From: Myroides sp. JBRI-B21084
GTDB lineage: Bacteria > Bacteroidota > Bacteroidia > Flavobacteriales > Flavobacteriaceae
Assembly: GCF_030545015.1 (NCBI RefSeq)
Contig: NZ_CP120653.1
Coordinates: 1,860,001-1,924,000, forward strand
DNA length: 64,000 nt
Reading direction: 5' to 3'
The notes beneath the pieces are model-generated. The model did no database searches and had not been told where the DNA came from. It saw nothing but the letters and a program-made list of their open reading frames with translations. The stretch's first letter is position 1. Each line of letters opens with the position of its first letter. Shown one piece after another: positions 9,000-17,243 of the stretch. The translations under genes and the position numbers were made by a program.

Positions 9000-10226
9000 A
9001 TGTTAGAAAAAGAAGAAATAAATTACGAAAAAGCAATTTTGGTTGGTATAATTACCCAAAATCAATCAGAAGCTAAGTTATACGAATATCTAGATGAACT
9101 AGAGTTTTTAACACAAACGGCAGGGGGCGAAGTTGTGAAAAGATTCACGCAAAAAATGGATAAACCCAATCCTAAAACCTTTGTAGGAACAGGAAAGCTT
9201 GAAGAAATTGAAATTTTTGTTAAGGAACATAAAATTGATACGGTAATTTTTGACGATGAATTAACACCCGCACAACAAAAAAATTTATCGCGTTTGTTAG
9301 ACTCGAAAGTGTTAGATAGAACCAACTTAATTCTGGATATTTTTGCACAAAGAGCACAAACATCTTATGCAAGAACACAGGTTGAATTAGCCCAATTTCA
9401 ATATTTATTACCACGATTAACTGGTATGTGGACTCACTTAGAACGACAACGAGGTGGTATTGGTATGCGTGGTCCGGGTGAAACCGAAATTGAAACCGAC
9501 CGCCGTATTGTTCGCGATAGAATTGCTTTGTTAAAAGATAAAATTAGAACTATTGACCGACAAATGGCCGTTCAACGCAGCAATCGTGGCGCCATGGTAC
9601 GCGTTGCTTTAGTTGGTTATACCAATGTTGGAAAATCTACTTTAATGAATGCCTTAGGGAAAAGTGAGGTTTTTGTTGAAAATAAGTTATTTGCTACTTT
9701 AGACACTACCGTACGTAAAGTTGTTATTAAAAATTTACCTTTTTTACTTTCTGATACCGTTGGTTTTATAAGAAAACTACCTACTCAATTGGTTGAATCG
9801 TTTAAATCGACATTAGATGAAGTTCGTGAAGCCGATTTATTATTACATGTTGTTGATATTTCACATCCAGAATTTGAAGACCATATTGAATCGGTTGATC
9901 AAATTTTAAAGGATATTAAAAGTGATGATAAACCAACTATTATGATTTTTAATAAAATTGATGCGTACAAACCAGCTTATTTTGATGAAGAAGATTTAAT
10001 GATTGAACGTACTTCTAAACATTATTCTATTGACGAGTGGAAGAACACTTGGATGAGTAAAGTAGGTAAAGATTTATCGGTTTTTATATCGGCAACTGAA
10101 AAACAAAATTTTGACGAATTACGTCAAAAAGTATACGAAGCTGTTAGGCAAATACATATTACACGATTCCCATACAACAACTTTTTGTACCCTGAATACA
10201 CAGAAAATGATGCAACAGAAGAATAA
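9000..10226 (+). CDS. hflX: Ribosome-associated GTPase HflX
   Basis: This 408-residue GTPase splits stalled or stressed 70S ribosomes. The N-terminal HflX domain ends in the hallmark GGIGMRGPGETEIETDRR (about residues 152-169) and a coiled linker. The G domain follows: G1 P-loop GYTNVGKST (206-214), G3 DTVGF (252-256), G4 NKID (318-321). The ATG at 9000 gives the expected acidic N-terminus and I see no better alternative. Length and motif order are typical. It stands alone, ending at a strong bidirectional terminator. Confidence 0.96.
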   Translation: MLEKEEINYEKAILVGIITQNQSEAKLYEYLDELEFLTQTAGGEVVKRFTQKMDKPNPKTFVGTGKLEEIEIFVKEHKIDTVIFDDELTPAQQKNLSRLLDSKVLDRTNLILDIFAQRAQTSYARTQVELAQFQYLLPRLTGMWTHLERQRGGIGMRGPGETEIETDRRIVRDRIALLKDKIRTIDRQMAVQRSNRGAMVRVALVGYTNVGKSTLMNALGKSEVFVENKLFATLDTTVRKVVIKNLPFLLSDTVGFIRKLPTQLVESFKSTLDEVREADLLLHVVDISHPEFEDHIESVDQILKDIKSDDKPTIMIFNKIDAYKPAYFDEEDLMIERTSKHYSIDEWKNTWMSKVGKDLSVFISATEKQNFDELRQKVYEAVRQIHITRFPYNNFLYPEYTENDATEE

Positions 10227-10259
10227 AAAAGAGGAACTTAAAAGTTCCTCTTTTTTTTT
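10225..10259. terminator. Bidirectional intrinsic terminator after hflX
   Basis: Stem AAAAGAGGAACTT / AAGTTCCTCTTTT with a 2-nt loop and long A and T runs. It serves hflX and the convergent gene that stops at 10258. Confidence 0.88.
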
Positions 10260-10683
10260 ATCTATTTTCTTTAACTCTTCTTTGTAAGGTTTCCCAAACT
10301 ATTTTTGAATCGTACTTATTTAATAATTCACTACGTATTGCTTGTATAGAATTATTTGTTTGTTGCATGGTTTCGTTTAAGCTTACCATAGTTTTGTAAG
10401 CGGCCAATGCTTCTGTTTCGTTTGCAAATTTTGTTTTTGATGCATTTTTACTTAACCATCGTTCTTTATCATTTGCGCCTTTAAACTTATTGCTTACTTT
10501 GTAATCATCAAACTTTTCATAAAAATTTGACGTTGCTGCTTCATACTGTTGCGCTATATTGCTGCTACCTAATTGCAGGTAGGCTTGTTCGTATTTTAAA
10601 TACAACGCATCTTGCTCGATACTACTTTGTGCAAAACCATTGATTGTAACTAGTAAAAAAACAACGTATATTATATTTTTCAT
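10258..10683 (-). CDS. Small exported protein of unknown function, copy 1
   Basis: This 141-residue protein has a signal peptide (MKNIIYVVFLLVTINGFAQ) and a helical, charged mature part with no recognisable catalytic motif. It follows the T9SS-sorted gene at 10699 by 15 bp and is probably cotranscribed with it. An almost perfect second copy lies at 12734-13159; the proteins differ only in RRVKENR versus RRIKENR at the C-terminus. The conserved pairing suggests it works with the adjacent surface protein, for example as a periplasmic helper, but that is inference. I do not recognise a named family. Confidence 0.8.
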   Translation of the reverse strand: MKNIIYVVFLLVTINGFAQSSIEQDALYLKYEQAYLQLGSSNIAQQYEAATSNFYEKFDDYKVSNKFKGANDKERWLSKNASKTKFANETEALAAYKTMVSLNETMQQTNNSIQAIRSELLNKYDSKIVWETLQRRVKENR

Positions 10684-11690
10684 AATCTAGATTTTTAATT
10701 ATTTTACTTCGTACATTAACTGTATCCAATCTTGATATACTCCTTGTGGCGTTATTACATGCATAAAGTAAGTTCCCGATGGTAATACTTTATCGTTATT
10801 ATCTTGCCCATGCCATTGGCGTTTGTAGCCTATACCATGTTTGTAAACCATATTTCCATAACGATTGTATATTTTTAATTCTACTACATTATTGTATGTT
10901 AAATCTAAATAGTCGTTGTTACCATCGCCGTTTGGTGATATCCCTTTAGGGTAGCTACAGCTTTGAACCATTAACAAGTAACTTTTCACATCTTCACATC
11001 CGTATTCGTTTGTTTTTTTAACATAAACTAAATAATAACCCGCTTCGTTTATTACTTGCCCTTCTGCTATATTTGGAATTGTTTTTACTACAAACGAAGC
11101 ATTTTCGTCTAAACGTTCCATTTTTAAATAAAACTCGTCATTAGTTAAAACTGGCAATTTATATTCATCACATATAAATACGCTTTCTTTTGGCGTTACT
11201 TCAACAGGTACTTTTAAAATATTTGCTTCTAAAATTTCGTAACATTCCGTTAAGTCTGCATATTCTATACGTATATACAGTTTGTTTTCGCCCATATTAA
11301 TCGGGTAATCACGTAATGTTTTTATATCATTTACCTTATTTAAAGCATCGTCTTCTGTTTTGTAATAATAAAAACGTAGTTTATTAATTTCTGCTTGAGA
11401 TGCAGATTGTGCTGCTTTTATATCGGCTGTTAACGATGTTAAATCATATGTGTTTTGATCTTTATCACAAACAATTCGCTGTAAATCTAACGTATTAATC
11501 TCTATCGCAGGGCGCACCTTTATTTTATAGGTTTCCATGTAGGGCTCATCACATGTTTCTACAATTAAAGTTGCTGATATATCTTTTAATTCATCTATTA
11601 CTACGCTTAATTCACCCTCGCAATTATCTAATTCAGAAACGGTTCCTTTTGTATCGGTAACATTCCATTGTGTACGGTACATGCAAACAC
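10258..11690. repeat. Near-identical 1.43-kb duplicated block, copy 1
   Basis: This segment matches 12734-14166 at a constant offset of 2,476 bp. I count about three base differences by eye: near 10275, near 10875 and near 11680. It covers the small exported gene, the intergenic 15 bp and the C-terminal half of the type B surface protein. Identity falls off abruptly beyond about 11690. Confidence 0.9.
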
Positions 11691-12594
11691 CTGCTGGTGC
11701 AATACGCCATGATTCTTGAATAGCAGACCAAGGACTTACATTTCTATTAGGTGGTGTATATGAACGTGTTCCGTTTGCATTTGTAATACCAATTACAGCA
11801 GAAGCTTCCCAAGCGTCGGTTGCAGGACAATCATCATGACGTATGATATTTACATCGATAACATTTGTTAATTCGTGTAAAACAATTTGGTGATTTTGCA
11901 AAGGCGATGGAGGTGGACAATTTTGTGGACTAACCCCCGCCGTAGGCATATCAAAGAAACTGATTACAAATTTTCTACAAGGTGCTGTACCATAGACTTG
12001 GTAATTGATACTACCAACAAGATAAACAGTTTTATCCCAATGAGTATGTTGATAAGAACCAAATATTGAATTGTAAAAATTTGGATTTACTAAACCTCCT
12101 GGCAATGGACCAGTAAAAACTTCGGGGTTTAAATACGAGTGTCGTGGTGTAGGTGAGCATTGATCATTTGGCATAAAAGTAACCGCACCATTACTCCACA
12201 CGTGAATATATTCAAAAGTTTGGTCGAAAAAACAAAATTTAAACGGCAATTTTATAGGACATGACGTTCTATTATCGTCCCATCTTGGAACTGCATCATT
12301 TATTTCAACTCCACCATTAATAGCTGGATCTAACGGATAAGGGTTATGTGCAATTGGCTCTACTTCGTAAACATCCGTTTTTCGAAGGTATTGCGTTTGA
12401 AAGTTTGGAGAAACACCTATCCTTTTGTCTTTACAAACAATATACATATCAGGATCACCTGCATCACGAACAAAACGTGTATCAACATCTATATCAGTAA
12501 TATTTATGTCGAAACAATCATAGTCGGTTCCGATTTTCTGTGCATTAACACTTATGTTAGTTAACAACAAAAAGAAAAGTATTTTTCTAATCAT
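10699..12594 (-). CDS. T9SS type B sorting domain-containing surface protein, copy 1
   Basis: This 631-residue protein starts with a Sec signal peptide (MIRKILFFLLLTNISVNAQ). The N-terminal half (about 20-300) is a beta-rich region with many Cys and aromatic residues. It contains PFKFCFFDQTFEYIHVWSNGAVTF, a carbohydrate- or ligand-binding-like pattern I cannot assign. The second half ends in the gliding-motility-associated type B C-terminal sorting domain (about 545-631: YPKGISPNGDGNNDYLDL, then IYNRYGNMVY and LPSGTYFMHV). This targets the protein through T9SS to the cell surface. From about residue 303 onward it is identical to copy 2 (13175-15064), whereas residues ~90-300 differ. It is followed by the small exported gene. 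Confidence 0.85.
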   Translation of the reverse strand: MIRKILFFLLLTNISVNAQKIGTDYDCFDINITDIDVDTRFVRDAGDPDMYIVCKDKRIGVSPNFQTQYLRKTDVYEVEPIAHNPYPLDPAINGGVEINDAVPRWDDNRTSCPIKLPFKFCFFDQTFEYIHVWSNGAVTFMPNDQCSPTPRHSYLNPEVFTGPLPGGLVNPNFYNSIFGSYQHTHWDKTVYLVGSINYQVYGTAPCRKFVISFFDMPTAGVSPQNCPPPSPLQNHQIVLHELTNVIDVNIIRHDDCPATDAWEASAVIGITNANGTRSYTPPNRNVSPWSAIQESWRIAPAGVCMYRTQWNVTDTKGTVSELDNCEGELSVVIDELKDISATLIVETCDEPYMETYKIKVRPAIEINTLDLQRIVCDKDQNTYDLTSLTADIKAAQSASQAEINKLRFYYYKTEDDALNKVNDIKTLRDYPINMGENKLYIRIEYADLTECYEILEANILKVPVEVTPKESVFICDEYKLPVLTNDEFYLKMERLDENASFVVKTIPNIAEGQVINEAGYYLVYVKKTNEYGCEDVKSYLLMVQSCSYPKGISPNGDGNNDYLDLTYNNVVELKIYNRYGNMVYKHGIGYKRQWHGQDNNDKVLPSGTYFMHVITPQGVYQDWIQLMYEVK

Positions 12595-12698
12595 AATTCA
12601 TTAAATTAATAGAATAATCTGCTAAATTTAGACAAATACTTTAAATAATAAAAGTTAAATCTAAAATATCTTTACAAAATTTAACTTTTATTGAATTT

Positions 12699-12735
12699 AA
12701 AAAAAAGCCACTTCAATTATGAAGTGGCTTTTTTT
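12699..12735 (-). terminator. Intrinsic terminator separating the two duplicated units
   Basis: Stem GCCACTTC / GAAGTGGC extended by A and T runs on both sides, 6-nt loop. It overlaps the stop codon of the gene ending at 12734. Confidence 0.85.
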
Positions 12736-13159
12736 ATCTATTTTCTTTAATTCTTCTTTGTAAGGTTTCCCAAACTATTTTTGAATCGTACTTATTTAAT
12801 AATTCACTACGTATTGCTTGTATAGAATTATTTGTTTGTTGCATGGTTTCGTTTAAGCTTACCATAGTTTTGTAAGCGGCCAATGCTTCTGTTTCGTTTG
12901 CAAATTTTGTTTTTGATGCATTTTTACTTAACCATCGTTCTTTATCATTTGCGCCTTTAAACTTATTGCTTACTTTGTAATCATCAAACTTTTCATAAAA
13001 ATTTGACGTTGCTGCTTCATACTGTTGCGCTATATTGCTGCTACCTAATTGCAGGTAGGCTTGTTCGTATTTTAAATACAACGCATCTTGCTCGATACTA
13101 CTTTGTGCAAAACCATTGATTGTAACTAGTAAAAAAACAACGTATATTATATTTTTCAT
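12734..13159 (-). CDS. Small exported protein of unknown function, copy 2
   Basis: This 141-residue product is identical to the one at 10258-10683 except for one Val-to-Ile change near the C-terminus. It has the same signal peptide, the same 15-bp gap to the preceding surface-protein gene and the same helical charged mature region. The DNA is almost identical too, which implies recent duplication or gene conversion rather than slow purifying selection. Function unknown. Confidence 0.8.
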   Translation of the reverse strand: MKNIIYVVFLLVTINGFAQSSIEQDALYLKYEQAYLQLGSSNIAQQYEAATSNFYEKFDDYKVSNKFKGANDKERWLSKNASKTKFANETEALAAYKTMVSLNETMQQTNNSIQAIRSELLNKYDSKIVWETLQRRIKENR

Positions 13160-14166
13160 AATCTAGATTTTTAATTATTTTACTTCGTACATTAACTGTA
13201 TCCAATCTTGATATACTCCTTGTGGCGTTATTACATGCATAAAGTAAGTTCCCGATGGTAATACTTTATCGTTATTATCTTGCCCATGCCATTGGCGTTT
13301 GTAGCCTATACCATGTTTGTAAACCATATTTCCATATCGATTGTATATTTTTAATTCTACTACATTATTGTATGTTAAATCTAAATAGTCGTTGTTACCA
13401 TCGCCGTTTGGTGATATCCCTTTAGGGTAGCTACAGCTTTGAACCATTAACAAGTAACTTTTCACATCTTCACATCCGTATTCGTTTGTTTTTTTAACAT
13501 AAACTAAATAATAACCCGCTTCGTTTATTACTTGCCCTTCTGCTATATTTGGAATTGTTTTTACTACAAACGAAGCATTTTCGTCTAAACGTTCCATTTT
13601 TAAATAAAACTCGTCATTAGTTAAAACTGGCAATTTATATTCATCACATATAAATACGCTTTCTTTTGGCGTTACTTCAACAGGTACTTTTAAAATATTT
13701 GCTTCTAAAATTTCGTAACATTCCGTTAAGTCTGCATATTCTATACGTATATACAGTTTGTTTTCGCCCATATTAATCGGGTAATCACGTAATGTTTTTA
13801 TATCATTTACCTTATTTAAAGCATCGTCTTCTGTTTTGTAATAATAAAAACGTAGTTTATTAATTTCTGCTTGAGATGCAGATTGTGCTGCTTTTATATC
13901 GGCTGTTAACGATGTTAAATCATATGTGTTTTGATCTTTATCACAAACAATTCGCTGTAAATCTAACGTATTAATCTCTATCGCAGGGCGCACCTTTATT
14001 TTATAGGTTTCCATGTAGGGCTCATCACATGTTTCTACAATTAAAGTTGCTGATATATCTTTTAATTCATCTATTACTACGCTTAATTCACCCTCGCAAT
14101 TATCTAATTCAGAAACGGTTCCTTTTGTATCGGTAACATTCCATTGTGTACGGTACATACAAACAC
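12734..14166. repeat. Near-identical 1.43-kb duplicated block, copy 2
   Basis: Partner of 10258-11690. The matching region ends at the codons for GVCMYRTQWNVTD of the large protein; upstream of this point the two genes diverge sharply. Confidence 0.9.
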
Positions 14167-15064
14167 CTGCTGGTGCAAAACGCCATGATTCTTCAATAGC
14201 ATCCCAGTTTCCTAAGTTTCTATTAGGTGGCGCATAACCTTGTGTACCGTTTGCGTTAATGATACCAATTATTCCAAGAGATTCACCAGGATTATTAGCA
14301 GGACAGTTATCGTGACGTACAATATTAACATCTATAACATTTGTTAATTCGTGTAATACAATTTGATGACCTTGTAATGGAGTTGGGGGGGGACAGAATT
14401 GTGCATTAACACCTGATGCAGGCATTTGATAGAAACTTATAACAAATGTTCTACATGGTGCCGTTCCATACACTTGATAGTTTATACTACCATGGTTATA
14501 TCTAGAGCGATCCCAATGTGTGTGTTGAAAGGAACCAAATATTGAATTAAGAAAGTTGTTATTTGTTACATTCCCTGGAATTGGACCAGTAAAAACAGCT
14601 CCTAATGCAGAAACATAATCTGAATTTGAACATTGAGTGTTTTGAGTAAAACTCACTGCACCATTACCCCAAATAAAAATACGCTCAAAAGTTTGATCAA
14701 AAAAACAAAACTTAAAAGGTAAATCTATAGGACAAGGTGTTCTTTCATCGTGAAAAGAAACATTATTATTTGCTTCGGTTCCACCGTTTATAGCTGGATC
14801 TAAAGGATATGGATTGTAAGCAATAGGTTCTACTTCGTAGATATTTGTTTTACGAAGATATTGTGTTTGAAAATTAGGTGTAACCCCAATTCTTTTGTCT
14901 TTACATACAATGTACATATCGGGATCGCCCGCATCACGAACAAAACGCGTATCAACATCAATATCGGTTATATTAATGTCAAAACAATCATAGTCTGGAC
15001 CTATTTTCTGTGCATTAACACTTAAATTTGTTAATAGCAAAAAGAAAAGTATTTTTCTAAACAT
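13175..15064 (-). CDS. T9SS type B sorting domain-containing surface protein, copy 2
   Basis: This 629-residue paralogue of 10699-12594 has signal peptide MFRKILFFLLLTNLSVNAQ. The first ~90 residues are close to copy 1. The central region (about 95-300) is variable but keeps the same Cys and motif framework (CPIDLPFKFCFFDQTFERIF, YQVYGTAPCRTFVISFYQMP). From about residue 301 to the end the two are identical, including the type B sorting domain. The variable exposed half on a constant secretion/anchoring half suggests two alternative surface ligands or antigens. I do not recognise a named binding domain in the variable part. Confidence 0.85.
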   Translation of the reverse strand: MFRKILFFLLLTNLSVNAQKIGPDYDCFDINITDIDVDTRFVRDAGDPDMYIVCKDKRIGVTPNFQTQYLRKTNIYEVEPIAYNPYPLDPAINGGTEANNNVSFHDERTPCPIDLPFKFCFFDQTFERIFIWGNGAVSFTQNTQCSNSDYVSALGAVFTGPIPGNVTNNNFLNSIFGSFQHTHWDRSRYNHGSINYQVYGTAPCRTFVISFYQMPASGVNAQFCPPPTPLQGHQIVLHELTNVIDVNIVRHDNCPANNPGESLGIIGIINANGTQGYAPPNRNLGNWDAIEESWRFAPAGVCMYRTQWNVTDTKGTVSELDNCEGELSVVIDELKDISATLIVETCDEPYMETYKIKVRPAIEINTLDLQRIVCDKDQNTYDLTSLTADIKAAQSASQAEINKLRFYYYKTEDDALNKVNDIKTLRDYPINMGENKLYIRIEYADLTECYEILEANILKVPVEVTPKESVFICDEYKLPVLTNDEFYLKMERLDENASFVVKTIPNIAEGQVINEAGYYLVYVKKTNEYGCEDVKSYLLMVQSCSYPKGISPNGDGNNDYLDLTYNNVVELKIYNRYGNMVYKHGIGYKRQWHGQDNNDKVLPSGTYFMHVITPQGVYQDWIQLMYEVK

Positions 15065-15120
15065 AATAATGAATTAATAATAATTCGTTAAATTTAGAAA
15101 AATACTTTTATATAAAAAAA

Positions 15121-15966
15121 TTAAAAGATATAATTTAACCCAACACCTAAAGTATGACGTGTTTGAAAACCTTTATATGCGTTATCATCATACAGCGTTT
15201 GGAAGGTTAAATTTGTTGAAATGTATTTATTTACTTTTAAAACTGCGTTTAATTGGTAATCTACATCAACATTCTGCGGATCTTCTAAATAATTACTGTA
15301 AAGATTTAAAATATTTTCAACAGAAAAATTCTCCATTACATTAATTTTGTAGTATGCATTAACCGATGCTCCCAATTCAAAACGAGAAGTTTTTCCTTTT
15401 TCTACACCAAAAGATTCAGTAAATTCTGTAAAGTGTTTATGTACAAAAATAAACCTTGCGGTTACAGGTGCAAAATTTACTTTAAAGTTATCGTTCTTTT
15501 TCCACAACATACCTAAACCTGTTTGTAAATACGCAGGCGACATGAAATGTGAAATACGTTCTAGTTCATTATCAGGATTTAAACCGGTATCAAATTGGGT
15601 TTTAAAATTTAAAAACGCAGAGTAATACCATAATCCTTTTGATTTTTTACCTAATACTGAATTCAAGTCTAAACGGTCATCGGTTTTACGTTGCTCTTGT
15701 CCGCTAATTTTATTGATACCGTACGAAGCAATAAGTTTGTTATCCCAAAGCCAATCGCCTTTTTTGTAGTTTAAATCGTAGTTTAACGCCCCATTAATAG
15801 CTACATTGTTTGTTCCACCTGCTTGCCATTGCGAAAAGCTAGACTGACTACCTAAAATTGCAATTGTACCTTTTCTTAACCAAGTGCTATCGGTTTTTAC
15901 TTGATTATCTTGTGCATAATAAGCTTGTGAAGCCAAAAGTAGGCTTGCAAAAATCATTTTTTTCAT
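15121..15966 (-). CDS. DUF3078 domain-containing outer-membrane beta-barrel protein
   Basis: This 281-residue precursor has signal peptide MKKMIFASLLLASQAYYAQ. The DUF3078 pattern is clear: FSQWQAGGTNNVAINGALNY followed by YKKGDWLWDNKL and repeated amphipathic strands. It ends in a terminal aromatic strand (LGVGLNYIF), as expected for an outer-membrane barrel. It is the last gene of a tight five-gene minus-strand cluster with sufS, sufE, a DUF59 gene and DUF2480 (gap 12 bp). Why a barrel sits in a SUF cluster is not evident from sequence. The function of DUF3078 is unknown. Confidence 0.85.
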   Translation of the reverse strand: MKKMIFASLLLASQAYYAQDNQVKTDSTWLRKGTIAILGSQSSFSQWQAGGTNNVAINGALNYDLNYKKGDWLWDNKLIASYGINKISGQEQRKTDDRLDLNSVLGKKSKGLWYYSAFLNFKTQFDTGLNPDNELERISHFMSPAYLQTGLGMLWKKNDNFKVNFAPVTARFIFVHKHFTEFTESFGVEKGKTSRFELGASVNAYYKINVMENFSVENILNLYSNYLEDPQNVDVDYQLNAVLKVNKYISTNLTFQTLYDDNAYKGFQTRHTLGVGLNYIF

Positions 15967-15978
15967 ATAACGTAATTT

Positions 15979-16488
15979 CTATTTTTTTCTTTTGTAAATT
16001 GGTACTGCGCTACATGCTTCGCCAAACATTACAGAGCGTGCATATAGCATCATTTTTTTTGTAGCCATAACATATGCCTCTTCTGGTATGGCTTTTTTTG
16101 AACAACCTTTTATAATTACAGGTTGATCTTGATATATTGAAAAATCAATAGTATTTATTAATTGTTGATAATAAGCAATATACAAATCGTTAACTGAACC
16201 TTGGTTTACCATTTGCGCATAAGGTTGTACATAAACTGTTACTAACATAAATGCCCACGAAGGTAAAATTGCATCGGTTGTGCAAGTTAATGCTATTAAT
16301 TTATTGTTGTATATACTAAAATCAAAATTTTGTAAAGCTGCTCTAAATTCTTTTTCTTTTAAGATAAATCCTTGGAACAGCCATTGCGAAATATCTAAAA
16401 CAACCGCTTCTTGTTCAGGATAATAATCTTCTAAATCAAAAACAACTAAACTACTTTGTGCTACTTTGTTAACAATTTCGTTGGTCAT
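15979..16488 (-). CDS. DUF2480 family protein
   Basis: This 169-residue cytosolic protein has no signal peptide or membrane segment. I recognise the Bacteroidota DUF2480 family from IVNKVAQSSLVVFDLEDYYP at the N-terminus, LDISQWLFQGFILKEKEFR, and the C-terminal part with KGCSKKAIPEEAYV and GEACSAVPIYKRKK. Two conserved cysteines (in KGCS and EACS) could bind metal or an Fe-S cluster, which would suit its place two bases from the DUF59 gene in the sufS-sufE cluster. That role is inference. The tight spacing argues for cotranscription. Confidence 0.85.
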   Translation of the reverse strand: MTNEIVNKVAQSSLVVFDLEDYYPEQEAVVLDISQWLFQGFILKEKEFRAALQNFDFSIYNNKLIALTCTTDAILPSWAFMLVTVYVQPYAQMVNQGSVNDLYIAYYQQLINTIDFSIYQDQPVIIKGCSKKAIPEEAYVMATKKMMLYARSVMFGEACSAVPIYKRKK

Positions 16489-16490
16489 TT

Positions 16491-16814
16491 TTATAGCATT
16501 CCTAGTTCTAACTTAGCTTCTTCACTCATCATATCTTTATCCCAAGGTGGGTCAAAAGTAAGTTCAATTTCTACATCTTTAACTTTATCTAAAGAGCTTA
16601 CTTTTTCTTTAATTTCCATTGGCAATGTTTCGGCTACTGGGCAGTTTGGCGATGTAAGTGTCATTAAAATTTTAACTTCGTAACTTTCGTTTACAAAAAC
16701 ATCGTAAATTAATCCCAATTCATAAATATCAACAGGGATTTCGGGATCGAAAATAGTTTTTAAAACTTTAACAATATTTTCTCCCAATTCATTCATATCT
16801 ATTTGTTCTTCCAT
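16491..16814 (-). CDS. DUF59/MIP18 family Fe-S cluster assembly protein (SufT-like)
   Basis: This product of about 107 residues has the DUF59 fold: VLKTIFDPEIPVDIYELGLIYDV followed by KILMTLTSPNCPVAE with the conserved cysteine. Members act late in iron-sulfur cluster maturation. An upstream ATG at 16844 would overlap sufE. I prefer the ATG at 16814 (MEEQIDMNELG), which leaves a 4-bp gap to the sufE stop and starts close to the domain. It lies in the sufS-sufE cluster, consistent with a Fe-S role. Confidence 0.88.
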   Translation of the reverse strand: MEEQIDMNELGENIVKVLKTIFDPEIPVDIYELGLIYDVFVNESYEVKILMTLTSPNCPVAETLPMEIKEKVSSLDKVKDVEIELTFDPPWDKDMMSEEAKLELGML

Positions 16815-16818
16815 TATA

Positions 16819-17238
16819 TTAGTTGGGTTGAAGGGCGATTGCATATAATTTAATTTGTTTAATCATGGATACTAAACCGTTTGCACGTGTTGGCGATAAA
16901 TGTTCTTTTAAACCAATTTCATCAATAAAAGCGGTATTTGCATTTAATATATCGTTTGGTTTTTGATTTGAAAACGTACGAATAAGCACTGCAATGATTC
17001 CTTTTGTTAGAATGGCATCACTATCGGCAGTAAAAACTATATTATCGTTATTAAATTCGGCATGTAGCCATACTTTTGATTGGCATCCGCGAATTAAATT
17101 TTCTTCTATTTTGTACTTTTCATCAATTAAAGGCAATGATTTTCCTAGTTCAATAATGTATTCATAGCGTTGCATCCAATCATCGAACATTGCAAACTCG
17201 TCAATAATTTCTTCTTGTATTTGTTGTATTGTATTCAT
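16819..17238 (-). CDS. sufE: SufE family cysteine desulfuration protein
   Basis: This 139-residue cytosolic sulfur acceptor stimulates SufS and passes persulfide sulfur to the SUF scaffold. The acceptor cysteine is C52 in the loop IRGCQSKVWL. The N-terminal DWMQRYEYIIELGK helix and C-terminal LSPTRANGL segment are typical of SufE. It starts 5 bp after the sufS stop, so the pair is cotranscribed. Length is normal for the family. Confidence 0.94.
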   Translation of the reverse strand: MNTIQQIQEEIIDEFAMFDDWMQRYEYIIELGKSLPLIDEKYKIEENLIRGCQSKVWLHAEFNNDNIVFTADSDAILTKGIIAVLIRTFSNQKPNDILNANTAFIDEIGLKEHLSPTRANGLVSMIKQIKLYAIALQPN

Positions 17239-17243
17239 TGTAA

